This document shows, piece after piece, positions 1 through 6,135 of a DNA stretch of 7,911 nt. Origin of the DNA: JBEKYH01 sp049511115 (GTDB lineage Bacteria > Planctomycetota > Phycisphaerae > Tepidisphaerales > Tepidisphaeraceae); the NCBI GenBank assembly GCA_049511115.1, contig JBEKYH010000220.1:1-7911 (forward strand), in the 5' to 3' direction. The notes under the pieces are model-generated. The model saw only the letters and a list, made by a program, of their open reading frames with translations, was not told the origin of the DNA and searched no databases. The translations under genes were made by a program, and so were the position numbers. The first letter of the stretch is position 1. The number at the start of each line of letters is the position of its first letter.

Positions 1-2217
1 CAAGTTCTGAATGCGCGTCGCCGACACGCCGTAGGTGGAGGCCTGATCGCGCAGAATGTCGATCTGAAGGTTGGGAGTTCGATCGAATAGATCCGAATTG
101 ACGCTTTGGAAAAGCGCGTGGTTGGCTCGAAGTTTATTGGTGACGGCTGTGGCCACCTTGTAGACCTCGCTCGGATCGATTCCGCTCAAGCAATATGAAT
201 ATGCTCCGAGGTTTTTGTTGAGGCCGGTGCTAATGGACAAGACCGGCTGTGGATTCATAACGGCGACTATTCCAGGCACAGTGCCAGACAATCCGCCCAT
301 TAGCTGGCCCGCGACTTGATCAATGGGCGCTCGCAAGCCGGGGTCCTTGAGGAACGCCAGGAGCAGGCCCTGATTTCCGTTGAGGACGCCGCTGAATCCA
401 GTGAGTGTGAAGGTGAGGTCAACGGCGGGATTGGCCTGCAGCACCTTCTCCGCCTTTACCTGCAAATCGCGCATCGCCTGGGGCGAGTTACCTTCCTGAG
501 CGATCATGAACCCGACAATGAAGCTGCTGTCCCCGACAGGCAAAAATCCCTTCGGTACCACGTTAAAGAGATAGACCGTAAAACCGAGACAGGTTACCCA
601 GATGATGGCCGACACCCAGCGATGGCGGAGGAAGAACCATAGCGAGCGCCCATATGCGCCCAAGACGCGTTTCTCAACGGCCCCGATGACCCGCTCCACC
701 CACGTCTTCTTCGCTCCCGGCCCGCGATCGCGCAACAATCGCGCGCACATCAGAGGAGTCAGCGTCAGCGAAACAATCCCCGACGCAAAGATCGAAACGA
801 TGATCGTGACCGCAAATTCGCGGAAGATGCGCCCAACCAGACCGCCCATGAACAGCAGCGGCAAAAACACCGCCGCGAGTGAAATGGTCATGGCCAGAAT
901 CGTGAAGCTGATTTCGCGCGCCCCGTGAACCGCTGCCGTCGCCGCGGTCTCGCCCCGCTCCATGCGCCGCACCGTATTTTCCAGGAATACAATCGCGTCA
1001 TCCACCAGAAAGCCAATGGCCAGCGTCAGGGCCATCAGGGAGAGATTGTCGAGGCTGTAGCCGAGCACCTGCATGACAATGAAGGTCATGAGCAGGCTCA
1101 ACGGCAGGGCGACTGCCGGAATCAACGTATCCGATGCCCGACCCAGGAATACAAAGATCACCAAAACGACCAGGACGAAAGCGATGATCAGAGTCGATTG
1201 TACGTCCTGCACCGAATGCACGATCGAAACCGATCGGTCATAAATTGGGGTGATCGTCACACTTGGCGGAAGCTCCGCGCGGATGACTGGGAGCAGATCG
1301 CGTACCGATTGAGACGCTTCCACTGCGTTGTATCCCGCTTTGCGAGAAACGGCAATGACCACTGTAGCCGAGGGGACTTTATATCCGCGCACCCAGAAGC
1401 GCATGTTGATTCGTTCATCAACCACCGTGTCATTCGCCTGAGCCACGTCCTTCAAATAGATCACTTGGCCGTTGTGGTTTCCGACGATGAGATGACCGTA
1501 TTGCTCGGCCGATTCGAGCTGCCCCTGGGGTTCCAAAAGAAACGTGTTATAGCGCCCGTCGAATTGGCCAGATCCCTGATAGCTGGTGCCGTTCTTAATT
1601 GCCGTGGCGAGATCGTCCATCGTCAAACCGCGGATCGCCAGTGCCGAAGGATCGGCCTTGATGCGGATGGCGGACTTGGTGCCGTATACCTGGACGCGAC
1701 TGACGCCGGGGAGGATGCTGATGCGCTCGCCGATCTGCGTGTTGGCGTAATTATAGAGTTGCGCCCCCGTTACGGAGTCGCTGGTTAAGCCGATATACAT
1801 GAGTGGCTGATCATTAGGATTGTTCTTGGAAAATATCGGCGGACTCGGCAAGTCCTGCGGCAGGTTGCCCGCGGCTTGGCTGATGGCAGTCTGGACGTCA
1901 GTCGCAGCGGCATCAATGCCTTTGTTCAAAGCGAATTGAAGCGTAAAGCTCGTGTATCCCTGCGTGCTGCTGCTGGTCACCAGCTCCAGCCCGGGTATCT
2001 GCATGAATTGCCGCTCCAGCGGCGTGGCCACGTTGTTCGCCATCGTCTCCGGCGTCGCCCCGGGATACGAGACCGACGCCTGAATCACCGGGTAATCCAC
2101 CACCGGCAGATCATTCACCGGCAGCGATCGGTACGCGGCGATGCCAAAGAGGATCACCGACAGCGTCAACAGCGCCGTCATCACCGGACGGCGGATAAAC
2201 AGCAGCGATAAATTCAC
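1..2217 (-). CDS. RND multidrug efflux permease, MdtB/MdtC-like (HAE1 type), C-terminus outside window
   Basis: Inner-membrane proton-driven pump of a tripartite efflux complex. It would take drugs or other amphiphiles from the periplasm or inner membrane and pass them to an outer-membrane channel. I translated the minus strand from a GTG at 2217 and the frame stays open for 739 codons to the window edge. The N-terminus (FIRRPVMTALLTLSVILFGI) is the typical RND first membrane helix. It is followed by a porter domain with the family segments SYPGATPETM, ATPLERQF and LMYIGLTSD. The TM4 motif GFLVDDAIVFLEN carries the paired aspartates at residues 406-407, matching the AcrB proton-relay Asp407/Asp408. 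Phrases such as NLSLMALTLAIGF and AVFLPLLFMGGLVGR resemble MdtB/MdtC more than AcrB (recalled family knowledge, no alignment run). About 30% of a normal ~1030-residue pump is missing, including TM8-12. The start overlaps the stop of the fusion-protein gene as GTGA, so translation is probably coupled. The substrate cannot be predicted. Confidence 0.95.
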   Translation of the reverse strand, partial: MNLSLLFIRRPVMTALLTLSVILFGIAAYRSLPVNDLPVVDYPVIQASVSYPGATPETMANNVATPLERQFMQIPGLELVTSSSTQGYTSFTLQFALNKGIDAAATDVQTAISQAAGNLPQDLPSPPIFSKNNPNDQPLMYIGLTSDSVTGAQLYNYANTQIGERISILPGVSRVQVYGTKSAIRIKADPSALAIRGLTMDDLATAIKNGTSYQGSGQFDGRYNTFLLEPQGQLESAEQYGHLIVGNHNGQVIYLKDVAQANDTVVDERINMRFWVRGYKVPSATVVIAVSRKAGYNAVEASQSVRDLLPVIRAELPPSVTITPIYDRSVSIVHSVQDVQSTLIIAFVLVVLVIFVFLGRASDTLIPAVALPLSLLMTFIVMQVLGYSLDNLSLMALTLAIGFLVDDAIVFLENTVRRMERGETAATAAVHGAREISFTILAMTISLAAVFLPLLFMGGLVGRIFREFAVTIIVSIFASGIVSLTLTPLMCARLLRDRGPGAKKTWVERVIGAVEKRVLGAYGRSLWFFLRHRWVSAIIWVTCLGFTVYLFNVVPKGFLPVGDSSFIVGFMIAQEGNSPQAMRDLQVKAEKVLQANPAVDLTFTLTGFSGVLNGNQGLLLAFLKDPGLRAPIDQVAGQLMGGLSGTVPGIVAVMNPQPVLSISTGLNKNLGAYSYCLSGIDPSEVYKVATAVTNKLRANHALFQSVNSDLFDRTPNLQIDILRDQASTYGVSATRIQNL

Positions 2218-3377
2218 GGGTTTGCCCCCGCATCCGCGCTGGCCTGCGGTGAAGCGGCCGCCGCCGGCATCGGCAATCGCACCGGCGCGCCGGGAATCAC
2301 AAAGTATTGGCCCGTTGTAATGATCTTTTCCCCCGGCTTCACGCCGCTTTCAACCACCAGCATGTCTCCCTGCCGCTGTCCCGGCGTAATCGGGCGCAAT
2401 TCGGCCGTCATGTCATCCTTCACGACATACACATACGGCCCCGTCTGCCCGATCTGCTGCGCGGTCGCCGGAATCAGAACCGCATTCTTCTCGACCTTCA
2501 AAATCAGCCGAACCTTCACCCACTGTCCGGGCCAGAAATGATGATCCGCGTTGGGCAGCGTCGCGCGCAGTTTCACCGTCCCGGACTGATTCTGCACCTG
2601 CGTGTCGATAAAAGTCAGCTTCCCCTCGTGTCCTTCATCCGTATCGCCGGGAAGCGTCACCAGCGTCTTCAAATCTCCCTCGGCGGCATGTTGCCGGACG
2701 GCGGGCAGGTCGCTCTCGGCGCACGTGAAATCAATGTAAATCGGATCGAGCGTCTGGATGACCACCAGCGGGCCTTGGCTGCCGCTCATGGAGTTCTGGC
2801 TTACCACGGTGCCGATGTCCACCAGGTGCTGCCCGGCCCGTCCGTCCACCGGGGAATCGATCGTGCAATACTCCAGATTCAGTCGCGCGGTTTCCACCGC
2901 GGCGTTGCTCCCCTCCAACTGGGCCATGGCCAGATCCAGCGCGTTTTTCTTCGTGTCATAGTCGTCCTGCGAGACGGCCTTGGTGGGTAGGAGGTCCGTG
3001 TAGCGCTGGAACTGCAATTTGGCAAAACTGACGGCGGCCTGGCTTTGCTGCTGGCTGGCCAGCGCCTGATCCAGCGCCGCCTTGTAGGGCCGAGGGTCAA
3101 TCGTGAAAAGCAAATCGCCCTTATGGACATCAGCCCCGTCGGTGAAATGAATCTCCGTCACCGGCCCGGTGACCTGCGGAATGATCGACACATATTGCAG
3201 CGCCGTCCCCGTGCCGATCTCATCAAGGTAATCCGGCACGTCTTTGGCAATCGCCGGCGTCACCGTGACCAGCGGCGGAGGCATCGCAAATCCGGCCTGC
3301 TGCTGGCCGCGGTTGCAGCCGGCCATCAGCACCGCCGCTAAACCAGCGGCGCAGGCGGTCATCACATATTTCTTCAT
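2214..3377 (-). CDS. RND efflux periplasmic adaptor (membrane-fusion) lipoprotein, MdtA/AcrA/HlyD family
   Basis: Periplasmic adaptor that joins the RND pump to an outer-membrane channel; 387 residues. The N-terminus MKKYVMTACAAGLAAVLMAGC is a lipoprotein signal peptide with lipobox LMAG-C21, so the protein should be lipid-anchored. Domain order follows the family: first lipoyl half around residues 62-95 (GPVTEIHFTDGADVHKGDLL), an alpha-helical hairpin about 97-168 rich in Gln/Ala, second lipoyl half about 172-195 (IDSPVDGRAGQHLVDIGTVV), a beta-barrel about 205-300 including GTVKLRATLPN and WPGQWVKVRL, and a membrane-proximal domain to about 368. An Ala/Pro-rich tail ends the protein. An upstream in-frame ATG at 3440 would lengthen it by 21 residues, but that start lies inside the operator and would put a Lys/Arg-rich stretch before the signal peptide. 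The ATG at 3377 has the purine-rich AAGAAGAG 7 bases upstream and gives a proper signal peptide. The gene is first in the operon with the RND pump and divergent from tetR. Confidence 0.95.
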   Translation of the reverse strand: MKKYVMTACAAGLAAVLMAGCNRGQQQAGFAMPPPLVTVTPAIAKDVPDYLDEIGTGTALQYVSIIPQVTGPVTEIHFTDGADVHKGDLLFTIDPRPYKAALDQALASQQQSQAAVSFAKLQFQRYTDLLPTKAVSQDDYDTKKNALDLAMAQLEGSNAAVETARLNLEYCTIDSPVDGRAGQHLVDIGTVVSQNSMSGSQGPLVVIQTLDPIYIDFTCAESDLPAVRQHAAEGDLKTLVTLPGDTDEGHEGKLTFIDTQVQNQSGTVKLRATLPNADHHFWPGQWVKVRLILKVEKNAVLIPATAQQIGQTGPYVYVVKDDMTAELRPITPGQRQGDMLVVESGVKPGEKIITTGQYFVIPGAPVRLPMPAAAASPQASADAGANP

Positions 3378-3420
3378 GGTTTTTCTCTTCTTGTATTCCC
3401 GCGATACTCTCTTGCGAGTT

Positions 3421-3448
3421 TTGATACCGATCAGTACCATGCTATGAT
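3421..3448 (+). promoter_or_regulatory. Predicted sigma70-like promoter of the tetR-family gene
   Basis: TTGATA (3421-3426) and TATGAT (3443-3448), 16 bases apart, each match the E. coli-type -35/-10 consensus at 5 of 6 positions. Transcription would begin around 3455, inside the right-hand operator, giving a leader of about 78 bases. It is back to back with and overlaps the efflux-operon promoter, an arrangement typical of TetR-type autoregulation. Confidence 0.5.
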
Positions 3449-3462
3449 ACTGATCGGTATCA
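3422..3462. promoter_or_regulatory. Double palindromic operator between efflux operon and tetR gene
   Basis: Two 16-bp GATC-centred palindromes, GATACCGATCAGTACC (3423-3438) and GATACTGATCGGTATC (3446-3461), lie 23 bp apart centre to centre. Each reads nearly the same on both strands: the right copy has one mismatched pair, the left copy two. The two copies are also inverted repeats of each other, with 19-bp arms (3422-3440 and 3444-3462) matching at 18 of 19 positions around a 3-base centre GCT. The site overlaps both predicted divergent promoters. By position and symmetry it is the likely binding site of the adjacent TetR-family repressor, perhaps as two dimers. That last step is inference from how TetR/AcrR regulators usually work. 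Confidence 0.8.
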
Positions 3463-3472
3463 TGTTAATCAA
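3444..3472 (-). promoter_or_regulatory. Predicted sigma70-like promoter of the efflux operon
   Basis: On the minus strand TTGATT (3472-3467) and TATCAT (3449-3444) are separated by 17 bases, giving 4/6 and 5/6 matches to the E. coli-type consensus. Transcription would start near 3437, leaving about a 60-base leader before the adaptor ATG. The right-hand operator palindrome fills most of the spacer, so a bound repressor would block RNA polymerase. A weaker alternative pair is TTAACA (3468-3463) with TAGCAT (3444-3439), 18 bases apart. Promoter consensus in this lineage is not known to me. Confidence 0.5.
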
Positions 3473-3508
3473 CCTCCAGCGGAGCACAAGATCGCCGAGC
3501 CCGATTCG

Positions 3509-3526
3509 CAAGAGCAAGAGCAAGAG
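3509..3526 (+). repeat. Three tandem copies of hexamer CAAGAG in the tetR leader
   Basis: CAAGAG is repeated three times without interruption just before the tetR start. The last copy places AAGAG 6 bases upstream of the ATG at 3533, where it is the only Shine-Dalgarno-like sequence. A change in copy number would alter the leader length but not the distance from the last copy to the start codon. Confidence 0.7.
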
Positions 3527-3532
3527 ATCGGA

Positions 3533-4189
3533 ATGACCACCAAGACCCTCGCCCGCAAAAAATTGCCCCGCAAAGGCGAGCCGCCACGGCAGCGAATCCT
3601 CGCCGCCGCCGAGGAACTCTTCCTCCGCCAGGGAATCCGCGGCACCGGTGTCGAAGCCATCGCCGAAGCCGCCGGCACCAACAAGATGGCCCTCTACCGC
3701 CACTTCGGCTCCAAGGACGAACTCGTCGCCCAGTGGATGAGGGCGCGCACCGCCGAATGTTACGAGTTATGGGACGAACTCGCCGGCCAACACCCCGGCG
3801 ACGCCCGCGCGCAGCTCATCGCCTGGATCAAACAACTCGCCGAAAACATCGCCGAAGCCGACGAGCGCGGCTGCCCCTTCGCCAACACGCTCGCCGAAAT
3901 CCCCGAAAAAGGCCACCCCGCCCGCCACGTCATCGAAGCCCACAAACAGCGCCAGCGCAAACGCTTCGTGCGCCTGTGCAACGAAGCGGGAATCCCCGAC
4001 GCCGAATTCGTAGCCGATGAATTATTCTTCCTCCTCGAAGGCGCCCTCTCCTCCGCCCCCAGCATCGGCTACAAAACCGTCGGCAAACGTTTGATCCTCA
4101 TGGCCGAGCAACTCATCGGCGCGGAAATTCCGACCAAGCGCACAGTCGGTCGCATTGCAGCCGTCTCTGGATCGCCAAAGCAAAGATGA
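3533..4189 (+). CDS. TetR/AcrR-family transcriptional regulator, probable repressor of the divergent efflux operon
   Basis: A 218-residue DNA-binding regulator. Residues 19-68 form the TetR N-terminal domain: RQRILAAAEELFLRQGIRG is helix 1 onward, and VEAIAEAAGTNKMALYRHFG is the helix-turn-helix with the family signature (A-G-x-x-x-x-x-L-Y-x-H-F). Residues from about 75 to 200 are the helical ligand/dimer domain. It includes RGCPFANTLAEIPEKGHPAR (112-131) and IEAHKQR (134-140), a segment I know from a common TetR/AcrR subgroup. The N-terminal 18 residues are basic. The gene is divergent from the adaptor and pump, with a two-palindrome operator between them, so local repression and autoregulation are the natural reading. 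The inducer is unknown. The ATG at 3533 has only AAGAG as a ribosome site. The stop TGA (4187-4189) lies inside the left arm of an inverted repeat, so the last residues may have been altered by that element. Confidence 0.93.
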   Translation: MTTKTLARKKLPRKGEPPRQRILAAAEELFLRQGIRGTGVEAIAEAAGTNKMALYRHFGSKDELVAQWMRARTAECYELWDELAGQHPGDARAQLIAWIKQLAENIAEADERGCPFANTLAEIPEKGHPARHVIEAHKQRQRKRFVRLCNEAGIPDAEFVADELFFLLEGALSSAPSIGYKTVGKRLILMAEQLIGAEIPTKRTVGRIAAVSGSPKQR

Positions 4190-4307
4190 ACGCCGAGACA
4201 CAGAGACGCCGAGAAGATAATTCGGAAGGTCATGAAATCTTCATCGCTTTCTTCGCGTTTAACTCTTTGAATTGGTCTTCTCGGCGTCTCTGTGTCTCGG
4301 CGTTCAT
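4186..4307. repeat. Long inverted repeat (32-bp perfect arms), dispersed-repeat type
   Basis: The left arm 4186-4217 (ATGAACGCCGAGACACAGAG...) and right arm 4276-4307 are perfect reverse complements over 32 bases. After a small bulge the pairing continues for 5 more (AATTC 4219-4223 with GAATT 4269-4273). The loop of about 45 bases (4224-4268) is less GC-rich than the flanks. The GCCGAGACACAGAGACGC wording matches a type of intergenic repeat I recall from planctomycetes and other environmental bacteria. There it gives spurious translations such as NAETQRRRE and SASLCLGVH, both of which appear here on the minus strand. The arms could fold as a strong RNA hairpin and separate tetR from lnt transcription. 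No transposase gene or clear target-site duplication is seen. Confidence 0.85.
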
Positions 4308-4353
4308 TCCTCTGCTCCGATGCCCGCATGCTTGACTCTCCCCTCCCACGGGC

Positions 4354-4358
4354 GAGGA
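4354..4358 (+). promoter_or_regulatory. Ribosome binding site GAGGA that decides the lnt start
   Basis: GAGGA sits 10 bases before the GTG at 4369. The first internal ATG, at 4420, is preceded only by a C-rich stretch with no ribosome site. This favours the GTG start, although the spacing is on the long side. Confidence 0.55.
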
Positions 4359-4368
4359 TAACTCCATA

Positions 4369-6135
4369 GTGGATCGCCGCGCCAAGAAGTCTCCAGGGAA
4401 GGTTGCCGCCCCGCCCCCAATGGCGCAGCGCCTGCTCCGCTGGGACGGCTGGAAAACCCTCGGCCTGCTCGTGCTCTCCGTCCTGTTTCTCACGCTCGCC
4501 TTCGCACCGTGCTATCAATTCTATCTGGCCTGGATCGGCCTGGTTCCCTTTCTTCTGGCGGTGCGCCGATGCCGCTCCTCGACCACCGCATTCCTTTGGG
4601 CTTGGCTGGGCGGAACTCTCTTCTTCACCGCCAATATGTGGTGGATGGCCGACATCAGCGTCCTGGGGATGCTCGCCCTGATGATCTTTTGCGGCGTCCA
4701 TTGGGGTTTAGTTGTCCTGCTGATTCGCTGGGGAAAGCTGTTCGACGCGCCGGCGCTGGTCGCCGTGCCGGCCATCGCCGCGGTCTGGACGGCCGGCGAA
4801 TTCCTTCGCACCCAGTTTTTCACCAACCTCCCCTGGCTTTTTATCGGACATACCCAGACGCCCATCCTCTGCATGTGCCAGATCGCCGACACGCTTGGCG
4901 TCTACGGCGTCACCTTCTGGGTTCTCATGGTAAATGTCCTGGTCGCGCTGGCGCTGATCACCCCCAAAGCACGACGCAAAAGCCTCATTCCCGCCGCCGC
5001 TCTGGTCCTGGCAACTGTCGCCTTCGTCTGCGGCTACGGCTTGTGGCGCATTAATCAAACAAAAACCACCCCCGGCCCCGCCGTGCTGGTCGTCCAATCC
5101 AACTATCACCAGGACAACGGCACCGGCTCCAAAGGGGCCGATACCGACGAGGCCATGAAGTTCCATCTCGACTCCACCCAGAGCGGCATCAACAAAGCCG
5201 GTCCTGGCAACGTCGATCTGGCCGTCTGGTCGGAAACCACCGTGCAGTGGCCCATCAACTCGCAGGCCGTTCGTCAATATACGATCGTCACGCCGCGACC
5301 GGCGGGAGCCGAAATCCTGCGCACCCGTGACGAACTTTCGCAATTAGCTTCATCGAACCACGTCGCCCTCCTCGTCGGCGGCGTCTTCTGGGACAAGTTC
5401 GCCATGCAGCAACGCGACGGCGACATGCTCCCGCTTCCAACCGAAAAGCGCAATACCGCCTTTTTCTTCAACCGCAATGGCACGCTCGGCGAGGGATTCG
5501 GCCAGCGCTATGACAAAATCCACCTCGTCCCCTTCGGCGAATTCATTCCCTTCAAGGGAACCCCGCTCTACAAACTCGTCCTGGCCCTGGGACCGAATTA
5601 TTATGACGAATATCAGTTGGCCGACGGCTCGGACAACGGGCTGACCGTTTTCAATCTCCCCAAGACGCCCAACGGCGCCGCCGGCGCATCCAGCCCGGCG
5701 AGTTGGCGGTTCGTCACGCCGATCTGCTTTGAAGACATCGATTCGCGCCTGTGTGCCGCCATGTTCCGCCCCGGCCCCGACGGTCGCAAACGCGCCGATT
5801 TTCTGGTGAATATCACCAACGACGGCTGGTTCGCCGCCGGCGAAAACGTGCAGCATTTTCAGGCGGCCGTCTTCCGCTGCATCGAAAACCGCGCCCCCAT
5901 GGCCCGCAGCGTCAATCAGGGAGTCAGCGGCTTTATCGATTCGGTGGGCCGCTCGTCGGGCCTCCTGGCGGCGCGAACCGAAGGCACAAGCCTGATGCGG
6001 TTGAACTTGGACGACCGATTGACAATATATACCCAGTACGGCGACCTTTTTGCCTGGCTTTGCGCTGCCGGGGCCGTCGCCGCCGCGGGCGCTCCCGCGG
6101 TTGGGAGATTATTCAAGGGAACCAAGCATGTATAA
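4369..6135 (+). CDS. lnt: Apolipoprotein N-acyltransferase
   Basis: Integral inner-membrane enzyme that moves an acyl chain from phospholipid to the N-terminal cysteine of diacylated lipoproteins, the last step after Lgt and LspA. The 588-residue product has an N-terminal part with several hydrophobic helices, about residues 30-225 (for example LGLLVLSVLFLTLAFAP, MLALMIFCGVHWGLVVLLI). A periplasmic nitrilase-type domain follows (about 236-550), then a C-terminal hydrophobic helix (about 556-578). The nitrilase triad is intact: E289 in AVWSETTVQW, K383 in YDKIHLVPFGEFIPF and C453 in TPICFEDID, corresponding to E. coli E267, K335 and C387. Further conserved parts are E391 in GEF and NDGWFAAGE (484-492). 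At 588 residues it is longer than the ~510 of E. coli; I see extra sequence at 250-280 and 430-445. The start is GTG with GAGGA 10 bases upstream. Its 3' end overlaps a lipoprotein gene by 8 bases. Confidence 0.96.
   Translation: MDRRAKKSPGKVAAPPPMAQRLLRWDGWKTLGLLVLSVLFLTLAFAPCYQFYLAWIGLVPFLLAVRRCRSSTTAFLWAWLGGTLFFTANMWWMADISVLGMLALMIFCGVHWGLVVLLIRWGKLFDAPALVAVPAIAAVWTAGEFLRTQFFTNLPWLFIGHTQTPILCMCQIADTLGVYGVTFWVLMVNVLVALALITPKARRKSLIPAAALVLATVAFVCGYGLWRINQTKTTPGPAVLVVQSNYHQDNGTGSKGADTDEAMKFHLDSTQSGINKAGPGNVDLAVWSETTVQWPINSQAVRQYTIVTPRPAGAEILRTRDELSQLASSNHVALLVGGVFWDKFAMQQRDGDMLPLPTEKRNTAFFFNRNGTLGEGFGQRYDKIHLVPFGEFIPFKGTPLYKLVLALGPNYYDEYQLADGSDNGLTVFNLPKTPNGAAGASSPASWRFVTPICFEDIDSRLCAAMFRPGPDGRKRADFLVNITNDGWFAAGENVQHFQAAVFRCIENRAPMARSVNQGVSGFIDSVGRSSGLLAARTEGTSLMRLNLDDRLTIYTQYGDLFAWLCAAGAVAAAGAPAVGRLFKGTKHV
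6115..6120 (+). promoter_or_regulatory. Ribosome binding site AAGGGA for the HEAT-repeat lipoprotein
   Basis: AAGGGA lies 7 bases before the ATG at 6128, within the last codons of lnt. It decides for this ATG over the in-frame ATG at 6050, which would place 26 Pro/Arg-rich residues before the signal peptide. Confidence 0.75.

Noticed and set aside
1525..1560. Suspected frameshift in the RND gene near an A-run
   Set aside because: On rereading the run is CCAAAAGAAACG. The frame then reads NTFLLEPQGQLESAEQYG without a break, so the gene is intact here.
925..1788. Long plus-strand open frame of 287 codons (with others at 316-642, 602-928 and 1876-2211)
   Set aside because: Antisense to the RND pump, whose minus-strand frame gives a continuous, recognisable family protein. 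These products are Arg/His/Asp-rich with no family motif.
3375..3440. Longer start for the adaptor protein at ATG 3440
   Set aside because: That ATG lies inside the operator at about the predicted transcription start and would put 21 mostly basic residues ahead of a clean lipoprotein signal peptide.
3422..3462. Operator inverted repeat read as an intrinsic terminator
   Set aside because: No T-run follows on either strand, and it lies between divergent genes where termination is not needed. The symmetry and promoter overlap fit a repressor site.
4186..4307. Inverted repeat as a CRISPR unit or an intact insertion sequence
   Set aside because: There are only two copies, in inverted orientation, with no direct-repeat spacing and no transposase-coding frame in the 58-base interior.
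4069..4701. Minus-strand open frame of 210 codons
   Set aside because: It runs antisense through the end of tetR, across the inverted repeat and into lnt. Its protein contains the spurious phrases generated by the repeat.
5350..5856. Minus-strand open frame of 168 codons
   Set aside because: Antisense to the catalytic domain of lnt, which has its complete Glu-Lys-Cys triad in the plus frame.
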